Position numbers and translations under genes: made by a program. A stretch of DNA of 64,000 nt, from the NCBI GenBank assembly GCA_040767605.1, contig JAXGOI010000001.1, positions 248,001 to 312,000 of the forward strand, given 5' to 3'. Below, one piece after another: positions 1 to 9,714 of this stretch. Under the pieces are notes generated by a model. It worked only from the letters and a program-made list of their open reading frames with translations. It searched no databases and was not told the DNA's origin. Source of the stretch: JAXGOI01 sp040767605. GTDB taxonomy: Bacteria; Bacillota; Dehalobacteriia; UBA4068. The stretch's first letter is position 1; each line of letters begins with the position of its first letter.

Positions 1-1152
1 AATATCCCCGGCCTTATGCACAATAACATAATCCCCTATTCTAATATCCTTATCTTTTATATTATCCTCATTATGCAAAGTAGCCCGGCTGACAACACTG
101 CCGGCGATTTTAACCGGCTCTAAAAGGGCAAGAGGGGTCATGGCCCCTGTTCTGCCTACGCCGATTATAATATCCTTAATTTGGGTTACGGCCTCCTCAG
201 GGGGGAATTTATAGGCCATGGCCCAGCGAGGGAATTTGCTGGTAGCGCCTAAAGAATCCCGGTAATTATAAGCGTCAATTTTTATAACCATACCGTCTGT
301 TTCATAGGGCAAATTATGGCGCTTATCCTGCCAAAGCTTAATATAGTCTAAGATTCCCTCCTCATTATCCGTCAGCAAATAATCCGGGTTAACGGGGAAG
401 CCCCATTCTTTCAGGGTTTTTAAGGCCAAATCATGGCTCTTTAATTCATAGCCTTCTATGGCAATAATTTCATATACATAAAGCTCCAGGCGCCTTCCGG
501 CGGTAATTTTCTCATCCAGCTGCCTTAATGAGCCTGCCGCGGCATTTCTGGGGTTGGCAAAGGGGCTTTCCCCCGCTTCTTCCCTTTCTTCATTTAAAAT
601 GCGGAAGGCTTCTTTAGGCATATAAACTTCGCCCCTAACGGCTAAAAAAGGCAGCTTTTTTTTAAGCCTTTGGGGCAAAGATTTTATGGTGGAAATATTT
701 GCCGTAATATTCTCCCCCACCAGGCCGTCGCCTCTGGTGGCGGCAAATTCTAATTTCCCGTCTCTGTACTGAATGGCGACGGATAAACCGTCCATTTTCT
801 GTTCCGTAACATATAAGGGTGTTTCCGCCCCTAAAGTTTTTTTAACCCGCTTAAAAAAGGCCAGCATATCCTGGGGATTAAAGGCATTATCCAAAGAAAG
901 TAAAGGGGCGGCATGCTCAATTTGGCTAAAAGAGGCAAGGGCCTTGCCGCCTACCCTTTGAGTAGGGGAATCCGCCGCAGCAAATTGCGGGTATTGGGCC
1001 TCCAGGCTTATCAGCTCCCTCATTAGGGCATCATACTGAAAATCGCTGATTAACGGAGCATCCGCCTCATAATAGGCCTGATTATGCTTTTTAATTTCGC
1101 CTGTCAGCTCATTTATTCTCTTTTGGTATTGCTTAAGTTCTTCCCGCATAAA
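1..1152 (-). CDS. ligA: NAD-dependent DNA ligase LigA (C-terminus cut by window edge)
   Basis: Seals nicks in DNA using NAD+, in replication and repair. The 384 visible residues hold the N-terminal NAD-binding (Ia) region, the adenylation domain and the beginning of the OB fold. The AMP-accepting lysine is K119 in the motif QKMDGLS (family KxDG). Further downstream are RGE, TDGMVIK and a GRTGAMTP segment, all in family order. The zinc finger, HhH and BRCT parts (roughly 280 residues of a usual 660-670) lie beyond position 1. The start is an ATG with an AAGAGGTG ribosome site just upstream. pcrA ends 14 bases before this gene on the same strand, the common Firmicute pcrA-ligA pairing. Confidence 0.97.
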
Positions 1153-1166
1153 CACCTCTTAATTTT

Positions 1167-3386
1167 TTAAATCTTTTTAATGGGGGCATATTGCCAAATT
1201 AATTGCTTTATGCCCTGCTGGGGGAAGGCAACCCTGACGGTTAAATCCTCCCTGGGGCCGGACATTGCAACAATAACCCCTGCCCCGAATTTACTGTGAA
1301 GAACTTTATCCCCAATTTTTATCAGGCCGGCCGAGGTTTCGGCTTTAGTTTCCAGAATTTTACCTTCCTGCTTAAAGACATTTGCCCCTCTCCCCTCTTT
1401 AGAAAAGCGGGCAATATCCGCTATGGGGCGGGCGCCTTTGCATTCCAGTAAATCTGCGGGGATTTCCGATAAAAAGCGGGAGGGTAAATTATAGGAATAA
1501 CTGCCCCAAACTAAGCGGCGGGAGGCCGCGGTTAAAATAAGCCTTTTTTGGGCCCTGGTCATCCCCACATAACAAAGGCGGCGCTCCTCTTCCATTTCTT
1601 TATCGTTAAAGGAGCTTTGAACCCTTGTATGGGGGAAAATCCCTTCCTCCATTCCGGCAAGGCAAACTATGGGGAATTCCAGGCCTTTGGCGGCATGAAT
1701 TGTCATAAGGGTAAGGTAATTATCTTCTTTATTTTCCTGATCCATATCCGTAGCCAAGGCCAGCTGGCCTAAAAAGGCGGTTAAAGCATCTTCCTCAGCT
1801 TCTTCCTCCGAGGCATAAAGGGCGTCAAATTCCGCCGCCAGATTATAAAGCTGCTCTAAGTTTTCCAGCCTTTCCTCCCCCTCGGGGGTGGCGGAGAGGG
1901 CCTCCATATAGCCGCTGTCTTGCCAGATTTTCTCTAAAAGAGCCGCGATAGAATCATTGCTAAAAATAAAATCCCTCCAGCTATCCAGCATATTATATAA
2001 AGCCAGGAGCTTTTTTTGGGCATTTGGGCCGATTTGAGGAATTGTATCGCAATCGGCCAAAGTATAATATAAGCTTTTATCTTTAGCAAGTGCCGCCTGG
2101 GAAAGCCTATCCCAGGTTGTTTTGCCAATACCTCTTTTAGGCTCATTATAAATGCGGCCCAGGCTTTCGCCATCCAATGGGTTTGCGGCCAAACGCAAAT
2201 AGGCCAGGCTATCCTTAATTTCTTTGCGCTCATAAAAGCGAATGCCCCCATATACCCTGTAGGGTATGGCATTTTTAACACATTCATCTTCAAAAAGCCT
2301 GCTTTGGGCATGGGTGCGGTAAAGAATCGCCATATCCTTATATTGATATTCTTCAGATAGGCCGGAATAATGAGAAATTACAAAGCGGGCCTCTTCCTTA
2401 TCGCTTTCCGCAGTGTAAAAAAGGAGCTTTTCCCCCTGGCCGTTTTCTGTAATTAAATCCTTTTCCAGCCTGCTTTTATTATTGGCTATCAGGCTGTTTG
2501 AGGCATCTAAAATATTCTGGGTGGAGCGGTAATTGCGGATAAGCTTAATTATTCTGCATTGGGGGTAATCCTTTTTAAAATCTAAAATATTGCGAATATC
2601 CGCCCCCCGCCAGCCGTAAATAGATTGATCCGGATCCCCTACTGCGAAGATATTTTTTTCTTCCCCGGCCAAAAGCTTAATAAGCTGGTACTGGCAATGG
2701 TTGGTATCCTGATACTCATCTACTAAAATATGGCGAAAGCGAAGGCGGTATTTTTCTAAAACGCTTTTATTATCTTTTAAAAGCCAATATGTTTCTGTAA
2801 GTAAATCATCAAAATCCAGAGCATTGTTTTTACGAAGAGCCCTTTGGTATTCATTATAAAGCTGGCCGGCCTTTTCTTCCCAGGGGCTTGAGGCCTGAGA
2901 AGAAAACTCCTCCGGCGCAATAAGTTTATTTTTAGCCTGGCTGATTGCCGCCAGAACCCCCTGAGGCGAATATTTTTTATCGTCCAAGCCGGAGGCTGCT
3001 ATAATTTTCTTCATTAAACTGCGGCTGTCGGTAGTATCATAAATTAAAAAATTACCGGTAAAGGCCAGAGCGTCTTTTTCTATTCTAAGAATACGGGAGC
3101 AAATTGCATGAAAAGTGCCTATCCACATACTGCGGGGGTTAAAATCTGTTAAATTTGCCAGCCTTTCTTTCATTTCATTGGCAGCCTTGTTTGTAAAGGT
3201 AACCGCTAAAAAATTATAGGGCGGCAAAGCCCTTTCAGAAATTAAATAGGCGGCTCTGCTCACCAAAACCCTTGTTTTGCCGCTGCCCGCCCCCGCAATT
3301 ACTAGAGTAGGGCCATCTTCTGCCGTAACCGCCTCTAATTGCTCACGGTTTAAATCCTCAAAATTTAGTTTATCCCTTTTTATCAT
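1167..3386 (-). CDS. pcrA: UvrD/PcrA-type superfamily 1 DNA helicase
   Basis: ATP-dependent 3'-5' helicase for repair and for clearing protein-DNA roadblocks. Its 739 residues match the usual PcrA length. Visible motifs in order are the Q-motif region LNREQLEAV, Walker A AGAGSGKT (residues 31-38), Walker B VDEYQDTN, GDPDQSIYGWRGA, the YRSTQNIL motif, TIHAAKGLEFPIV and a C-terminal VGMTRAQKRL motif. The tail (IGDKVLHSKFGAGVI onwards) is the Tudor-like domain that binds RNA polymerase in PcrA and distinguishes it from Rep. It is cotranscribed with ligA downstream. Nothing about the gene looks damaged. Confidence 0.97.
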   Translation of the reverse strand: MIKRDKLNFEDLNREQLEAVTAEDGPTLVIAGAGSGKTRVLVSRAAYLISERALPPYNFLAVTFTNKAANEMKERLANLTDFNPRSMWIGTFHAICSRILRIEKDALAFTGNFLIYDTTDSRSLMKKIIAASGLDDKKYSPQGVLAAISQAKNKLIAPEEFSSQASSPWEEKAGQLYNEYQRALRKNNALDFDDLLTETYWLLKDNKSVLEKYRLRFRHILVDEYQDTNHCQYQLIKLLAGEEKNIFAVGDPDQSIYGWRGADIRNILDFKKDYPQCRIIKLIRNYRSTQNILDASNSLIANNKSRLEKDLITENGQGEKLLFYTAESDKEEARFVISHYSGLSEEYQYKDMAILYRTHAQSRLFEDECVKNAIPYRVYGGIRFYERKEIKDSLAYLRLAANPLDGESLGRIYNEPKRGIGKTTWDRLSQAALAKDKSLYYTLADCDTIPQIGPNAQKKLLALYNMLDSWRDFIFSNDSIAALLEKIWQDSGYMEALSATPEGEERLENLEQLYNLAAEFDALYASEEEAEEDALTAFLGQLALATDMDQENKEDNYLTLMTIHAAKGLEFPIVCLAGMEEGIFPHTRVQSSFNDKEMEEERRLCYVGMTRAQKRLILTAASRRLVWGSYSYNLPSRFLSEIPADLLECKGARPIADIARFSKEGRGANVFKQEGKILETKAETSAGLIKIGDKVLHSKFGAGVIVAMSGPREDLTVRVAFPQQGIKQLIWQYAPIKKI

Positions 3387-3483
3387 ATTTACTCCCAGGT
3401 ATTATTATTGCTTAGCCGCTTTAAAGGAAAAGACTACCCCCGGGCAGCCTTTTTTTAGCAGCAATTAGCATAATCCGGCAAAT

Positions 3484-4200
3484 TTATTTTCCAATAGCTA
3501 TGGCGTCCTCCATATTAATTATACCGCTGTAAAGGGCTTTGCCGATAATTACACCCTCTACCCTAAGGTCTTTTAAGCTTTTTAAATCCTCTAAAGAGCC
3601 TACGCCCCCTGAGGAAATAACGGAAATCCCTAAAAGAGAAATTAATTCCTCAATGGCCTGAAAATTAGGGCCTCTAAGGCTGCCGTCTCTGCGAACATCG
3701 CTGTATTGAACCCTTTTTACCCCTAAATTATGCATTTCTTTAGCTAAAACTATACCGCTTTTAGGTACTGTGGATTGCCAGCCCTCAATTGTAATCATAC
3801 CGTCTTTTGTATCTATACCCGCCACAATTTTATCATTATATTTTGCTACGGCATCTTCAATAAGCTTGGGGCTGCGAATAGCCGCCGTACTGATAACAAT
3901 TCGGGAAACCCCGGCAGAAAAGGCCGCATCTATACTTTCCCTGCTGCGCAGGCCCCCGGCAAATTGAATATTTACCTCCGCCTGCCGGACAATTTTTTCT
4001 ACAATGCGTAAATTTGCGGGTTTGCCTGTAAAAGCGCCGTCTAAATCGACAATCTGCAACCATTGGGCCCCCATATCTTTAAAGCATTTAGCCTGCTCAA
4101 GTGGGTCTTCAGAATAAAAGCAGCCTTTAACCCCCGGGATATGGTCTAAAAGACGGTTACAGCGGCCCTCCCGCAAATCTAAAACAGGTAGAATATCCAA
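3484..4200 (-). CDS. hisA: HisA-like phosphoribosylformimino-AICAR-phosphate isomerase, isolated from other his genes
   Basis: TIM-barrel sugar isomerase of histidine synthesis (ProFAR to PRFAR). Family signatures are present: the first catalytic Asp region LPVLDLREG, VDLDGAFTGKPAN, AGGLRS, AGIDTKDG, EGWQ, RRDGSLRGPN and ISSGGVGSLEDL. In characterised HisA the third catalytic residue is Thr in a YTD motif; here it is YSD, a conservative change. I place the start at a TTG because GGGGAG lies 7 bases before it; a GTG nine bases upstream (4209) is too close to that ribosome site. No other his gene is in the window. A terminator separates it from purD, so it is not part of the pur operon. A HisA-like enzyme with another substrate cannot be excluded. 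Confidence 0.82.
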   Translation of the reverse strand: MDILPVLDLREGRCNRLLDHIPGVKGCFYSEDPLEQAKCFKDMGAQWLQIVDLDGAFTGKPANLRIVEKIVRQAEVNIQFAGGLRSRESIDAAFSAGVSRIVISTAAIRSPKLIEDAVAKYNDKIVAGIDTKDGMITIEGWQSTVPKSGIVLAKEMHNLGVKRVQYSDVRRDGSLRGPNFQAIEELISLLGISVISSGGVGSLEDLKSLKDLRVEGVIIGKALYSGIINMEDAIAIGK

Positions 4201-4327
4201 AAAAATCACTCCCCAGCTTAGGATTATTATTATAAACCTCGTTAATATTCGCCATTTAAGTATTCACCATTACAGGGTTTTTTCCTTTTAATCTTAAAAC
4301 TTTAGGCGGCTTAAAAAGATAATTCTT

Positions 4328-4360
4328 AAAAAAATATAAGCCCTTAAAAGAGCTTATATT
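4328..4360 (-). terminator. Intrinsic terminator of the purine operon
   Basis: Read on the minus strand, a 9-bp stem (AATATAAGC / GCTTATATT) is followed by a run of seven U. It lies 8 bases after the purD stop and ends the purE-to-purD transcript before hisA. Confidence 0.85.
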
Positions 4361-4367
4361 TTTAAAT

Positions 4368-5636
4368 TTACCTGTTTAAAGCCTTATAGCCAATATCCTT
4401 GCGGTAAAAGCTATCTTTGAAAGATATTACCCCGGCGGCTTTATAGGCTTTATTAATGGCTTCAAGAATATTCTCCCCCAAAGCGGTTACACCTAAAACC
4501 CTGCCCCCGTTTGTAAGTATATTCCCGTCTTTTAAAGCCGTACCGGCCTGAAATACAATGGCCCCGTTTTTTTGAGCCTCTTCAATACCTTTAATAATAT
4601 GGCCTTTCTCATATTTGCCGGGGTAGCCGCCGGCGGCAATTACAATACAAACCGCGGCCTCCTCATACCAGGCAATTTCAGTCTTATCTAAATTACCGTC
4701 AATAACAGCTTCAATTATATCTAATAAATCGCTTTTAAGGCGGATTAATACCGCCTGGGTTTCGGGGTCTCCAAAGCGGGCATTATATTCCAAAACCTTA
4801 ATCCCCTTATCTGTTATCATTAAACCGGCATAAAGAACCCCTTTATAAAGGCGCCCCTCCGCCTTTAAGGCCTCGCAGGTGGGGATTAGAATTTGAGAAT
4901 AGACAAATTCCGCCAGCTCCCCGGTATAGGCAGGCGCCGGGGAATAGGCCCCCATGCCCCCGGTATTAGGGCCGGAATCTCCGTCAAAGGCCCTTTTATG
5001 GTCCTGGGAGGAAACCATGGGTATAACGGTTTTACCGTCGCAAAAAGCCAGAATACTGACTTCCTCCCCCTCTAAAAATTCCTCAATAATAATTTTATGC
5101 CCGGCTTCCCCAAAGGCATCTTTTTCCAGCATATCCTGGGCAGCTTTAATTGCGGTTTTTTCATCCGGGGCAATTATTACGCCTTTACCGGCAGCCAGGC
5201 CGTCCGCTTTAATTACCAAAGGCGCCCCCTGCTCTTTAATATAGGCAAGAGCTTTATTAATATCTGTAAAGGCCGCGTATTTTGCAGTGGGTATATTATA
5301 TTTAATCATCAGCTCTTTGGCGATTTCCTTAGAATATTCCACGGCGGCCGCGGCTTTGGAGGGAGCAAAAACCCTGATGCCGGCTCGGCTTAAAGCATCG
5401 CTTAAGCCTGCCGCCAAAGGCGCCTCCGGCCCTATTATTACTAAATTAATTTGATTTTCTTTTACGGCCTTTAATATTCCCTCAATATCCTCGCCTAAAA
5501 TGGGTAAATTTTCCCCCAACTGGGCTGTGCCGGCATTGCCGGGAGCAGAATATAAAGCCTTTAATCTCGGGCTTTGAGCAATTTTCCAAGCCAGGGCATG
5601 CTCTCGGCCTCCTCCCCCTACTATTAAAACCCTCAA
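4368..5636 (-). CDS. purD: Phosphoribosylamine--glycine ligase (GAR synthetase)
   Basis: Joins glycine to phosphoribosylamine with ATP, the second step of de novo purine synthesis. ATP-grasp signatures are visible: RVLIVGGGGREHAL at the N-terminus, IKADGLAAGKGV, IIEEFLEGEEVS, PNTGGMGAYSP and LEYNARFGDPETQ. I set the start at a TTG with a perfect AGGAGG seven bases upstream, giving 422 residues, the normal PurD length. A longer in-frame ATG at 5729 would run 77 bases into purH and add residues unlike any PurD, so it is rejected. It is the last gene of the pur operon, 16 bases after purH. Confidence 0.95.
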   Translation of the reverse strand: MRVLIVGGGGREHALAWKIAQSPRLKALYSAPGNAGTAQLGENLPILGEDIEGILKAVKENQINLVIIGPEAPLAAGLSDALSRAGIRVFAPSKAAAAVEYSKEIAKELMIKYNIPTAKYAAFTDINKALAYIKEQGAPLVIKADGLAAGKGVIIAPDEKTAIKAAQDMLEKDAFGEAGHKIIIEEFLEGEEVSILAFCDGKTVIPMVSSQDHKRAFDGDSGPNTGGMGAYSPAPAYTGELAEFVYSQILIPTCEALKAEGRLYKGVLYAGLMITDKGIKVLEYNARFGDPETQAVLIRLKSDLLDIIEAVIDGNLDKTEIAWYEEAAVCIVIAAGGYPGKYEKGHIIKGIEEAQKNGAIVFQAGTALKDGNILTNGGRVLGVTALGENILEAINKAYKAAGVISFKDSFYRKDIGYKALNR

Positions 5637-5652
5637 AGTAAGTCCTCCTTTA

Positions 5653-7188
5653 TTAATGCTTAAAATGGCGCATACCGGTAAAAACCATCGCCATTCCTTT
5701 TTCATCAGCGGCGGCAATACTTTCCTCATCCCTTATGGATCCCCCGGGCTGAATAACGGCGGTAATCCCCGCCCCATAGGCGGCATCTACAGTATCCCGG
5801 AAGGGAAAGTAAGCGTCTGAGGCTAAAACGGCATTCTGGCAATTGGCGCCCCCCTGCTTAAAGGCAATTTCCGCCGCGCCTACCCTATTCATTTGCCCTG
5901 CCCCTACCCCAATGCTTTGCCTTTCTTTTGTAACAACAATAGCATTGGATTTAATATGCTTTACAATTTTCCAGGCAAAGAGCAATTCTTCCATTTCCTC
6001 AGGCGTAGGCCGGCGCTTGGAGACAATCTTTATCTCTTCCGCCGCCATTAATTCAGAATCCGTATCCTGAATTAAAAACCCTCCGGCAACTTTTTTTAAA
6101 TCAAAATCCTCGGCCTGTTTATTAATTTCCCCAACGGCCAAAAGGCGCAAATTTGCCTTGGCTGAAAAAATATTTAAAGCAGCCGGGCTAAAGCCGGGGG
6201 CGATAATAGCCTCTAAAAAAAGCTTTTTCATCTCTTTAGCCAAGTCCTCATTTACCTCCCGGTTAAGGGCCGCAATCCCCCCATAGGCGGAAACCGGATC
6301 CGCCGCCAAGGCTCTTTCATAGGCCTGATTAATATCTTCCCCCAAGGCCGTGCCGCAGGGATTGGTATGCTTAACAATTACCGCGGCAGGCTCTTTAAAT
6401 TCTTTTACCAGCTCAAGAGCGGCATTAATATCCACAATATTATTAAAAGAAAGCTCCTTGCCCTGTAATTGGCGGGCATTACTTATAGATGCCCCCTGAT
6501 AACCGGGTATGCGGTAAAAGGCGGCCTTTTGGTGGGGGTTCTCCCCATAGCGGAGGCCTTGGGCCTTTTCCCCCAGGATTAGGGCTGTTTCAGGCAAAAG
6601 CTCCTGCTTATTTGTTTTTTTCTCCAGATATTTTGCAATACAGGCATCATATTCAGCCGTATGTTTATAAGCAGCCAAAGCAAGCTCGAGCCTGGTTTGA
6701 TAGTCGACTTCCCCTTCTTTTATCTTTTTAATAAGCATGGGGTAATCTTTGGGGTTAACAATTACAAGAACATCCTTATGGTTTTTAGCAGCCGCCCTAA
6801 CCATGGCAGGGCCGCCGATATCTATATTTTCTACCGCCTCTTCCAAGGAGGCAGCGGGCTTATTTATGGTTTGGCGGAAGGGATAGAGATTTACCGCCAC
6901 TAAATCAACAGGCGCTATGCCTAAACTGTTTAATTGCGCCAAATGCTCCGGGCTGCGGCGGGCAAGTATACCCCCATGGATAAAGGGATGAAGGGTTTTA
7001 ACTCTGCCGTCTAAAATCTCCGGGAAGCCGGTAATCTCCGTAATATAAATTACGGGTATACCCGCCTCTTTAATAGCTTTATACGTACCGCCGGTAGAGA
7101 TTATTTCAATGCCCAAGGCTGTAAGCTCCCGGGCAAAATCCACAATGCCGGTTTTATCGGAAACACTGAGAACAGCCCTTTTAATCAT
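5653..7188 (-). CDS. purH: Bifunctional AICAR formyltransferase / IMP cyclohydrolase
   Basis: Catalyses the last two steps to IMP. The N-terminal cyclohydrolase (MGS-like) domain shows LSVSDKTGIVDFA, STGGT, TGFPEILDGRVKTLHP and HGGILARR. The C-terminal transformylase shows LRYGENPHQKAAFY, KHTNPCG and an ending TGMRHFKH typical of PurH. The length of 511 residues is standard. The ATG follows AAAGGAGG. It overlaps purN by 8 bases, which suggests translational coupling. AICAR is also released by the histidine pathway, so PurH would recycle it. Confidence 0.97.
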   Translation of the reverse strand: MIKRAVLSVSDKTGIVDFARELTALGIEIISTGGTYKAIKEAGIPVIYITEITGFPEILDGRVKTLHPFIHGGILARRSPEHLAQLNSLGIAPVDLVAVNLYPFRQTINKPAASLEEAVENIDIGGPAMVRAAAKNHKDVLVIVNPKDYPMLIKKIKEGEVDYQTRLELALAAYKHTAEYDACIAKYLEKKTNKQELLPETALILGEKAQGLRYGENPHQKAAFYRIPGYQGASISNARQLQGKELSFNNIVDINAALELVKEFKEPAAVIVKHTNPCGTALGEDINQAYERALAADPVSAYGGIAALNREVNEDLAKEMKKLFLEAIIAPGFSPAALNIFSAKANLRLLAVGEINKQAEDFDLKKVAGGFLIQDTDSELMAAEEIKIVSKRRPTPEEMEELLFAWKIVKHIKSNAIVVTKERQSIGVGAGQMNRVGAAEIAFKQGGANCQNAVLASDAYFPFRDTVDAAYGAGITAVIQPGGSIRDEESIAAADEKGMAMVFTGMRHFKH

Positions 7189-7798
7189 TTTTTGCCTCCT
7201 TTATATAATAAACCCTAGAACCTATAAGCTTAATTTTTTTAGCGGCAATATCCGCAATAACCCGGGGGTAAAGAATATGCTCTTCCTTTAAAATCCGGGC
7301 GGCTAAGGCCTCCTCGCTGTCATCATCTAAAACCGGAACCGCCTTTTGGGCAATAATCGGGCCTCCGTCCAGCTTATTATTAACAAAATGCACAGTGCAG
7401 CCGGATATTTTAACCCCGTATTCCAAAGCCTGCCTTTGGGGCTTCAGGCCGGTAAAGGAAGGCAAAAGAGAAGGATGAATATTTATAATAGCATGAGGAA
7501 AATAATTTATAAATTCTTCTGAAAGTATTTTCATGTAACCTGCTAAAACCACCAATTCGGCTTTATAACGGAGAATTTCCTCCCCTAAGGCAATATCATA
7601 ATCCTTTCTGGAAGAATAAGCTTTTGGGTCTTTAAATATTCCGGGTATTCCGGCCTCTTGGGCAATTTTTAAAGCTTTAGCCTCTTTTTTATCACTTAAA
7701 ACCAAAACAATTTCGCCATTAATTGCACCGCTTTTTATACTCTCAAGAATAGCGGCAAGGTTTGAACCCCTGCCGCTGGCTAAAACTGCGATTTTCAT
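7181..7798 (-). CDS. purN: Phosphoribosylglycinamide formyltransferase (GAR transformylase)
   Basis: Transfers the formyl group from 10-formyl-THF to GAR. The start KIAVLASGRGSNLAAIL is the family fingerprint. The catalytic set is also present: Asn-His in the segment INIHPSLLPSFTGLKP and the later Asp in KLDGGPIIAQ. Its 205 residues are the usual length. The start codon overlaps the purM stop (TAATG) and the end overlaps purH by 8 bases, so purM, purN and purH are tightly coupled. Confidence 0.96.
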   Translation of the reverse strand: MKIAVLASGRGSNLAAILESIKSGAINGEIVLVLSDKKEAKALKIAQEAGIPGIFKDPKAYSSRKDYDIALGEEILRYKAELVVLAGYMKILSEEFINYFPHAIINIHPSLLPSFTGLKPQRQALEYGVKISGCTVHFVNNKLDGGPIIAQKAVPVLDDDSEEALAARILKEEHILYPRVIADIAAKKIKLIGSRVYYIKEAKND

Positions 7799-8829
7799 TA
7801 ATTCCCCCCCTGAGAAATAAAGCTGACGGCCTTTTCTCCGTTAATTACCCTGCCAATTTCTCTGGCCTGGGGCAGGAGGGAAAGAATTTCCGCCGCCTCT
7901 TTTTTACCGGCCAGCATAACCATGCCGATACCCATATTAAAAACCCTGTTCATTTCTAAAAAATCTACACAGCCCAAACGCTGCATAAGTTTAAAAACAG
8001 AGGGAACTTCCCAGGCGGAGGCATTAAGCTCAACCCCGGTGCCGTCAGGAAGAATCCGGGGAATATTTTCTATTAACCCCCCCCCTGTAATATGGGCCAG
8101 GCCCTTTAATAAGTTCTTTTCTAAAAGGGGCAAAATATCTTTAACATATATTTTAGTCGGCTTTAAAAGGCATTCCCCCAGGGTGCTGCCTAGCTCGGTA
8201 AAATAATCATCCACGCCGAAGCCGCCGTCTTCAAAGAAAATTTTCCTCACCATGGAATAGCCATTGGAATGAATGCCGCTGGAGGGCAAACCAAGAACAA
8301 TATCCCCGGCGGCGATATTCTCCCCTGTAAGGATACGGCTTTTTTCTACAACCCCAACGGCAAAGCCTGCAATATCATATTCATCCGGGGCGTAAAAACC
8401 CGGCATTTCGGCGGTTTCTCCGCCTATTAGCGCGCAGCCCGCCTCAATGCAGCCCTCGGCTACACCTTTTACAATATCCGCCACTCTTTGAGGCTCTAAA
8501 TGCCCTACCGCTATATAATCGAGAAAAAACAGGGGCTCCGCGCCTTGAACTAAAATATCGTTAACACACATGGCAACGGCATCTATGCCAATGGTATTAT
8601 GGCAATTGGCCATGGAGGCAATTTTAAGCTTTGTTCCCACGCCGTCTGTGCCGGAAACCAAAACCGGCTCTGAATATTTTTTATTATCCAAGGCAAAAAG
8701 CCCCGCAAAATTGCCGATATCCGTTAAAACCTCCGGGCGGTAGGTACGCTTAACATCGGCTTTAATTAATTCTACGGTTTCGTTACCGGCACTGATACTT
8801 ACCCCGGCCTCCTGATATGTGATACCCAT
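7798..8829 (-). CDS. purM: Phosphoribosylformylglycinamidine cyclo-ligase (AIR synthetase)
   Basis: Closes the imidazole ring using ATP, converting FGAM to AIR. Family motifs are SGTDGVGTKLKIA, GIDAVAMCVNDILVQGAEPLFFLDY, LIGGETAEMPGFY and HITGGGLIENIPR. The 343 residues match PurM. AAAGGAG lies upstream of the ATG. An 84-base gap separates it from purC upstream, and it overlaps purN by one base downstream. Confidence 0.97.
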   Translation of the reverse strand: MGITYQEAGVSISAGNETVELIKADVKRTYRPEVLTDIGNFAGLFALDNKKYSEPVLVSGTDGVGTKLKIASMANCHNTIGIDAVAMCVNDILVQGAEPLFFLDYIAVGHLEPQRVADIVKGVAEGCIEAGCALIGGETAEMPGFYAPDEYDIAGFAVGVVEKSRILTGENIAAGDIVLGLPSSGIHSNGYSMVRKIFFEDGGFGVDDYFTELGSTLGECLLKPTKIYVKDILPLLEKNLLKGLAHITGGGLIENIPRILPDGTGVELNASAWEVPSVFKLMQRLGCVDFLEMNRVFNMGIGMVMLAGKKEAAEILSLLPQAREIGRVINGEKAVSFISQGGN

Positions 8830-8913
8830 AAATGCTCCTTTCCGGCAATCTGCCCCTGTATTAAGGCTTGCCCTATATTGAAGCTTTAAAACTTAATATT
8901 GGGGCTTTAAAAC

Positions 8914-9624
8914 TTATTTACCCTGCAAACGGTGGAGAATTTCCCTATAGGCATCCTCAACCCCGCCTAAATCCCGGCGGAAGCGGTCTTTATCCAGCTT
9001 CTTTTTAGTATGGCTATCCCAAAAGCGGCAGGTATCGGGGGAGATTTCATCCCCCAGCATAATTTCACCCTTATGCAGGCCAAATTCCAGCTTAAAATCA
9101 ACTAAATCAATTTCTTTATCAGCTAAATATTCTAAAAGAATTTCATTTACTTTTAACGCTATGCGGGAAATTTCTTCCATTTGCTGAGGGGTGGCAAGGT
9201 TTAAGGCGGCAATATGATAATCATTAATTAAAGGGTCTCCCAAATCATCATTTTTATAGTAGAATTCTAAAATTGGTAAAGGCAGGGGAAAGCCTTCTTC
9301 CAAGCCTAAGCGCTTGGCCAGGGAGCCTGCCGCAATATTTCTTACCACTACCTCAACTAAAACTATTTTTAAGGCTTTTACTAATTGCTCCGTAGGGGAA
9401 AGAAGCTTAACAAAATGGGATTCTATGCCCTTTTCTTTTAATAAATCAAAGAAAATGGCGGTAATTTGATTATTAAGCTCACCTTTGCCCATAATTTGGC
9501 CTTTCTTTTTGCCGTCAAAGGCGGTGGCGTCATCTTTATACTCTATCCAAACTAAATCGGGGTTGTCCGTTTTATAAACTCTTTTGGCCTTGCCTTCATA
9601 CATCATCGCTAATTTCTGAACCAT
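8914..9624 (-). CDS. purC: SAICAR synthase
   Basis: ATP-dependent condensation of CAIR with aspartate. The N-terminus (YEGKAKRVYKTD), the central RNIAAGSLAKRLGLEEG, and LVDFKLEFGLHKGE followed by LGDEISPDTCRFWD are all typical of bacterial PurC. The length of 236 residues is standard. The start is an ATG after CAGGAGGA. The two flanking gaps (90 and 84 bases) show no clear terminator, so it is read as part of one pur transcript. Confidence 0.97.
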   Translation of the reverse strand: MVQKLAMMYEGKAKRVYKTDNPDLVWIEYKDDATAFDGKKKGQIMGKGELNNQITAIFFDLLKEKGIESHFVKLLSPTEQLVKALKIVLVEVVVRNIAAGSLAKRLGLEEGFPLPLPILEFYYKNDDLGDPLINDYHIAALNLATPQQMEEISRIALKVNEILLEYLADKEIDLVDFKLEFGLHKGEIMLGDEISPDTCRFWDSHTKKKLDKDRFRRDLGGVEDAYREILHRLQGK

Positions 9625-9714
9625 ATTTATTCCTCCTGTTTTGAGTTTAAACGCCTGGCTTTCATTTAAATTCTTTAAAACCCGGTTTAGTTTAAATTGT
9701 TTTAATTAAAATTT

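Noticed and set aside
5637..5729. Longer in-frame start for purD
   Set aside because: It would overlap purH by 77 bases, add 31 residues unlike any PurD, and ignore a perfect AGGAGG before the TTG at 5636.
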